Assembly: GCF_016545825.1 (NCBI RefSeq)
Contig: NC_052615.1
Coordinates: 35,055,516 to 35,119,515, forward strand
Origin: Eucalyptus grandis
Taxonomy: Eukaryota > Streptophyta > Magnoliopsida > Myrtales > Myrtaceae
Reading direction: 5' to 3'
Length of the DNA stretch: 64,000 bases
Shown: one piece after another, positions 60,990 through 64,000 of the stretch
How positions within the stretch are numbered: position 1 is the first letter of the stretch
Layout: every line of letters starts with the position of its first letter
Program-made: the position numbers and the translations under genes
Notes under the pieces: model-generated
The model's database searches: none
Told to the model about the DNA's origin: nothing
Seen by the model: the letters and a program-made list of their open reading frames with translations, nothing else

Positions 60990-61215
60990 GGCTGGATCTG
61001 AAGAACGTCAGAGCCTACGAAGAAATCAGATATTCTGCATCTGAAGAATGTCAGAACCAGTATTATCATAAGGCATCAAATGTTCGTGGTCAAGAATCTA
61101 AGAATGTCAGAACCGGTATTACCAAAAGGCATCAGACGTTCACGGTCAAAGTATGAAGAACGTTAGAACTACTGTTATGAGGACATCAAACGTTTGTGCT
61201 CATAACCCGAAGAAA
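60990..61215 (+). repeat. ~57 bp tandem repeat, about four diverged units
   Basis: The phrase tgaagaatgtcagaacc..ggcatcaaatgttcgtggtcaaga recurs near 61037, 61094 and 61150, with a partial unit at 60998. Distinct from the 37 bp array upstream. Confidence 0.75.
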
Positions 61216-61414
61216 CTTCTGAACCAAATTTTAGAGCATGGTACAAGGTTAATATAATTAGCCCATTTAGCTCTTCTTTGCGTTTTTGTTAAAGTGCACA
61301 AAAATGCTTTGGAAACATGTGTATAAGCATTTTTACTCCCGTTGTGATCAGACTTTTGATCTTAATTTACTTATGCATGTATGCTTGTTTATCGAAACAA
61401 TAACCAACAACTGC

Positions 61415-61595
61415 TTCAACATCTAAAACCACGAGAGATGCGAGAAAAGAACATAAACAATTAGAAACCTGCTTGTGAACTTACGACAGTGACATCAAGA
61501 TTGGATCACGCATGCAAATTCTCAGTTCAGATTCGTTCCTGGGAGTAGGAAATACAAGAAAACAAAGGACTACACCAGAATGATCACAACAATCC
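61415..61595. other. Short spacer between the solo LTR and the copia element
   Basis: No feature seen. The last bases before the copia LTR are acaatcc; the matching target duplication lies outside the window. Confidence 0.4.
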
Positions 61596-61809
61596 TGTTG
61601 GAAGATCTTAGACTCGATTCTGATCTTAATTGATTCTAATAGATCTTTGATTAGAATAGTAAATATGAAACTAGAGAATTATGATTCTTGTAATTTTATT
61701 TTGCCTATTTTATTCTTTGACTCTTACATTATAAATATACAATGTAATGTCATACAAAAAGATATACAGAGAAAATATTTTTACCAAAATTCCATTCTCT
61801 TTTCTGTCA
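61596..61809 (+). repeat. 5' LTR of the copia element
   Basis: 214 bp, TG..CA ends, AT-rich, with attataaatatac near 61729-61741 as a possible TATA box. The short LTR fits several copia lineages. The 3' LTR is not in the window. Confidence 0.8.
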
Positions 61810-61821
61810 TGGTATCAGAGC
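61810..61821 (+). other. Primer-binding site of the copia element
   Basis: TGGTATCAGAGC immediately after the LTR, complementary to initiator-Met tRNA. Identical to the site of the gypsy-type element at 3775-3786. Confidence 0.9.
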
Positions 61822-61944
61822 ACTCGCTTCCTGGCCTCGCTTCCGCAACCTTCTGAATTGCCGTCGTCTTTTTCTGGTCTATCGCTGCATCTTTTTCCTG
61901 CACGAACAAACCAGCAAAGCAATTAGGAATTCAATCTAGATACC

Positions 61945-64000
61945 ATGGCAAAGGATAAGAATGTTATGAGTCCCTCAGAAGAAGACTCATCACCTCAGGA
62001 TCAAACAATTACATCTTCTGATCAAATTGGATCGACTGAAGAAGGGCAGGTTACCAACAATGTCTCGGCCCCTGCTCCTGCTCCAGTACAGATTCCAATG
62101 CCGACTTACTAGCCTCCAGCCCAGTGGTACCCTCCTCAATGGACGACTGGATCTGGACAAAGATGGCCTCAGTACCCATATGGGACTGACCCGACTGATG
62201 ATTCGGGACAAACTGCTCCGGGTCACAAACCCGGATTCATACCGGGACAAGGAATGGAGTCCTACCTGTTTCCACACGAAGCGCCTTACCTTTTTCCATT
62301 CAACGGTGGCTGGCTTGAACTCGGAGATCCGCTTTACACATCACCAGCGGATGGGTCGGAATTACGCTTGATCAGCCAGCAACTCACCGGACCGGTGAAC
62401 TATCACTCTTGGGCTCGGGATCTCCGGCGAGCACTCGTCACCAAGGCCAAGGAAGGCTTTATCAAGGGAACCGTCCCCTTCCCAACGGACGAGCGACTAC
62501 AGAGGCACTAGCGGCGCTGCAACCAACTGGTGCGCACTTGGATCGGGAACTGCTTGGCGCCTGATGTTGCTGCCGGCCTCCCTCCGACTGAAGACTCGAA
62601 GAATTTCTGGGAGAGCATACAAGAAATGTATGGAAAATCAGATAGGGTGAGAATTTTTTTCTTGACACAAGCCCTAGCCAAATTAAAACAGGGCAACCTC
62701 TCGGTCACCGCCGTGTTTAACCGACTATCGGCCCTATGGAATGAAATTGAGGCGGCTAAGGAGAAGTTGGAGGGACCGGAGACGACCCTCCGACAATACT
62801 ACACAATCAAAGAAAAAGAGAAGGCCACCAGATTTCTTCTTACCTTGAATGAGTCGTACGCCGTGTTTCGTTCGCAAATCCTTGCAATGGAACCTCAACC
62901 AACGCTCGGCCGGATCTTCCAACTAGCCGTGCAAGAAGAAAACCAGCGGGTTGCCGCGACTGAACAAGCCCGGGTCGATGAAGGAATGGGATTCGCGGCG
63001 TTTCCATCTGGGCCTGTTTCGACGGAAAACGTCGCCGGAGCAAGAGGGGTCTTCGAAGCCACAGGACAATCGAGGGGGGAGGGTTTCGCGGCTGCTGCGA
63101 TGAAAAGAGGAGAAGATAACCCTAGGTCTTCACAGATGGACGGCTGGGATCGAGGATATGGATCTGACGATCCGGATAAAGGCGCTGGATCTAACGACCG
63201 TGGGAGGAGCACTGGATCGGACGGCGGGATCTCTTCTTTGGAGTGGACGGCTGGGATCGACCCGCGAGATCGGATGGCTTCAATTTCGCGAATTACTCCG
63301 CCGAATCGGACAGCCGACACTTTGCCACGTCAGCACCAGTATACAAAGGATCCTACGGCACACGAAATGCCATGTCAGCAGGAAAGGTTAGTGGACAAAA
63401 TTCAAAGATTAAAAATAAATATTGTGAATATTGCAAACGTCCACACCATACTGTTGAAACATGTTGGAAATTACATGGGAGACCCAATAATAAAAAGGAA
63501 AATGAGGCATCGGTCTACCAGGTCTCTGCACAGAAAAATTGTGGAACATCTCAGTAGACTATCACCAAAGAACAATATGAAAATATTGTGCAAGCATTAA
63601 GCCAACTCAAGACTGATGACACTGGTGCAGGATTCTCGTGTACTTTTTTCCATGAAAAGAATTCATTATCTATTGATGCGTGGATTATAGATTCAGGCAC
63701 AAGTGACCACATAGTTTGTAATGAATACCTATTTTCCCATGTCCATCGAAACACACAGTCTTCTGTTATGGTGCGTCTTTCAAATGGGAACATTATGAAT
63801 GTTACCAAAATTGGTACCATACATCTTGGTCAAAATCTTGTCCTTAGAAATGTCATATGCATCTCAGATTTTGAGTTTAATCTTATTTCTATCGCAAAAA
63901 TATGTATGGACAATTCCTGCAAAGCCATATTCAATTCCAAAAATTGTGTCTTTCAAGACCCTTCGACTAGCGGAATGATGGGCTTGGGTAAAGAGGCACA
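61945..64000 (+). pseudogene. Copia gag-pol frame, interrupted
   Basis: It starts MAKDKNVMSPSEEDSSPQ. Seen in order: a Pro/Gln-rich leader, a UBN2/Retrotran_gag core (LTGPVNYHSWARDLRRAL; GLPPTEDSKNFWESIQEMYG), a Gly/Asp/Ser-rich linker, a zinc knuckle CEYCKRPHHTVETCWKLHG (about 63423-63479), a protease with the intact WIIDSGTSDHIV motif (about 63680-63720), and a pre-integrase-like segment (STSGMMGLGKEA). Breaks: in-frame TAG at about 62108 and at 62509-62511, a frameshift near 63235, and a further TAG near 63553. The element is not able to make its own polyprotein as written. Confidence 0.85.

Larger units (their letters stand above)
59102..61409 (+). mobile_element. Probable solo LTR with internal minisatellites
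   Basis: It begins TGTTAGCCGTAT and ends ATAACCAACA. The flanks are ACTGT (59097-59101) and ACTGC (61410-61414), a 4/5 match. A TATA-like ctataaaagg lies at 60780-60789 and the region after it has the look of an R-U5 part. There is no primer-binding site or coding domain. Because the TSD is imperfect and no empty site is available, the boundaries are tentative. Confidence 0.5.
61596..64000 (+). mobile_element. Ty1/copia LTR retrotransposon, 5' part (runs off the window)
   Basis: The short 5' LTR (61596-61809) starts TGTTGGAAGATC and ends TTTTCTGTCA. The initiator-Met primer site (61810-61821) follows directly, then gag-pol from ATG 61945. The order Gag (UBN2-type), CCHC knuckle, protease and GAG-pre-integrase-like start is that of copia. 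Integrase, reverse transcriptase and the 3' LTR would lie beyond 64000. Confidence 0.88.

Overview
The window is plant nuclear DNA. Genes are split into short exons with GT..AG introns of 0.1-4 kb, LTR retrotransposons use the plant initiator-Met tRNA primer site (TGGTATCAGAGC), Harbinger/Tourist-like elements have TWA target duplications, and a SINE and long AT-rich intergenic stretches are present. The gene family (SDR114C short-chain dehydrogenases of the (+)-neomenthol dehydrogenase / salutaridine reductase / menthone reductase type) and its tandem arrangement fit a woody eudicot. The order Myrtales (for example a eucalypt relative) is only a guess from family resemblance.

Layout. The window is one tandem array of SDR114C genes, all on the + strand, sharing a five-exon structure: a 20-23 nt first exon ending in phase 2, then phase-0 introns. 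Three copies have a complete open reading frame: copy 1 (673-2827, 298 aa), copy 6 (41781-44243, 317 aa) and copy 9 (56187-57904, 293 aa; its catalytic Tyr is Asn). Copy 4 (21070-23992) is complete except for two single-base deletions in exon 5. Copy 3 (10258-15864) is complete except for one nonsense codon in exon 3. Copies 2, 5, 7 and 8 are decayed or chimeric. Three further promoter plus exon-1 relics lie at about 24.2, 30.9 and 41.0 kb. Two sub-clades are visible: MAEST-type (copies 1-3 and all promoter relics) and MADSK-type (copies 4-6; 7 and 8 by exon similarity). Copies 5-7 carry an extra C-terminal tail of about 20 residues, apparently created by loss of the ancestral stop codon.

Mobile DNA between and inside the genes: a short Ty3/gypsy-type element with only Gag and a protease-like domain between two 0.79 kb LTRs (2981-6138, TSD GTATC); Harbinger/Tourist-like elements (9081-10158, 19923-20474, 27962-28528, 37500-38929, about 52106-52528); a 2.6 kb solo LTR (27698-30307, TSD CTAAT, empty site preserved in a paralogous segment at 40.4 kb); a 3.5 kb solo LTR (32018-35527) with a nested terminal-inverted-repeat element; a SINE inside exon 4 of copy 5 (39067-39275, 12 bp TSD); a probable 2.3 kb solo LTR with internal minisatellite (59102-61409); and a Ty1/copia element that starts at 61596 and runs off the window. 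Segmental duplications of intergenic blocks (24-27, 30-32, 35-37, 40-41 and 47-50 kb) show that the array grew by repeated unequal exchange.

Function. The intact copies should be soluble cytosolic NADPH-dependent carbonyl reductases acting on monoterpenoid, alkaloid or other small ketones; the substrate cannot be read from sequence. I found no new defence or mobile system. The interesting content is the record of gene birth and decay: a promoter captured between copies, a tandem triplication of an exon end, an inverted exon fragment, a catalytically altered but open copy, and a Gag-protease-only retroelement.
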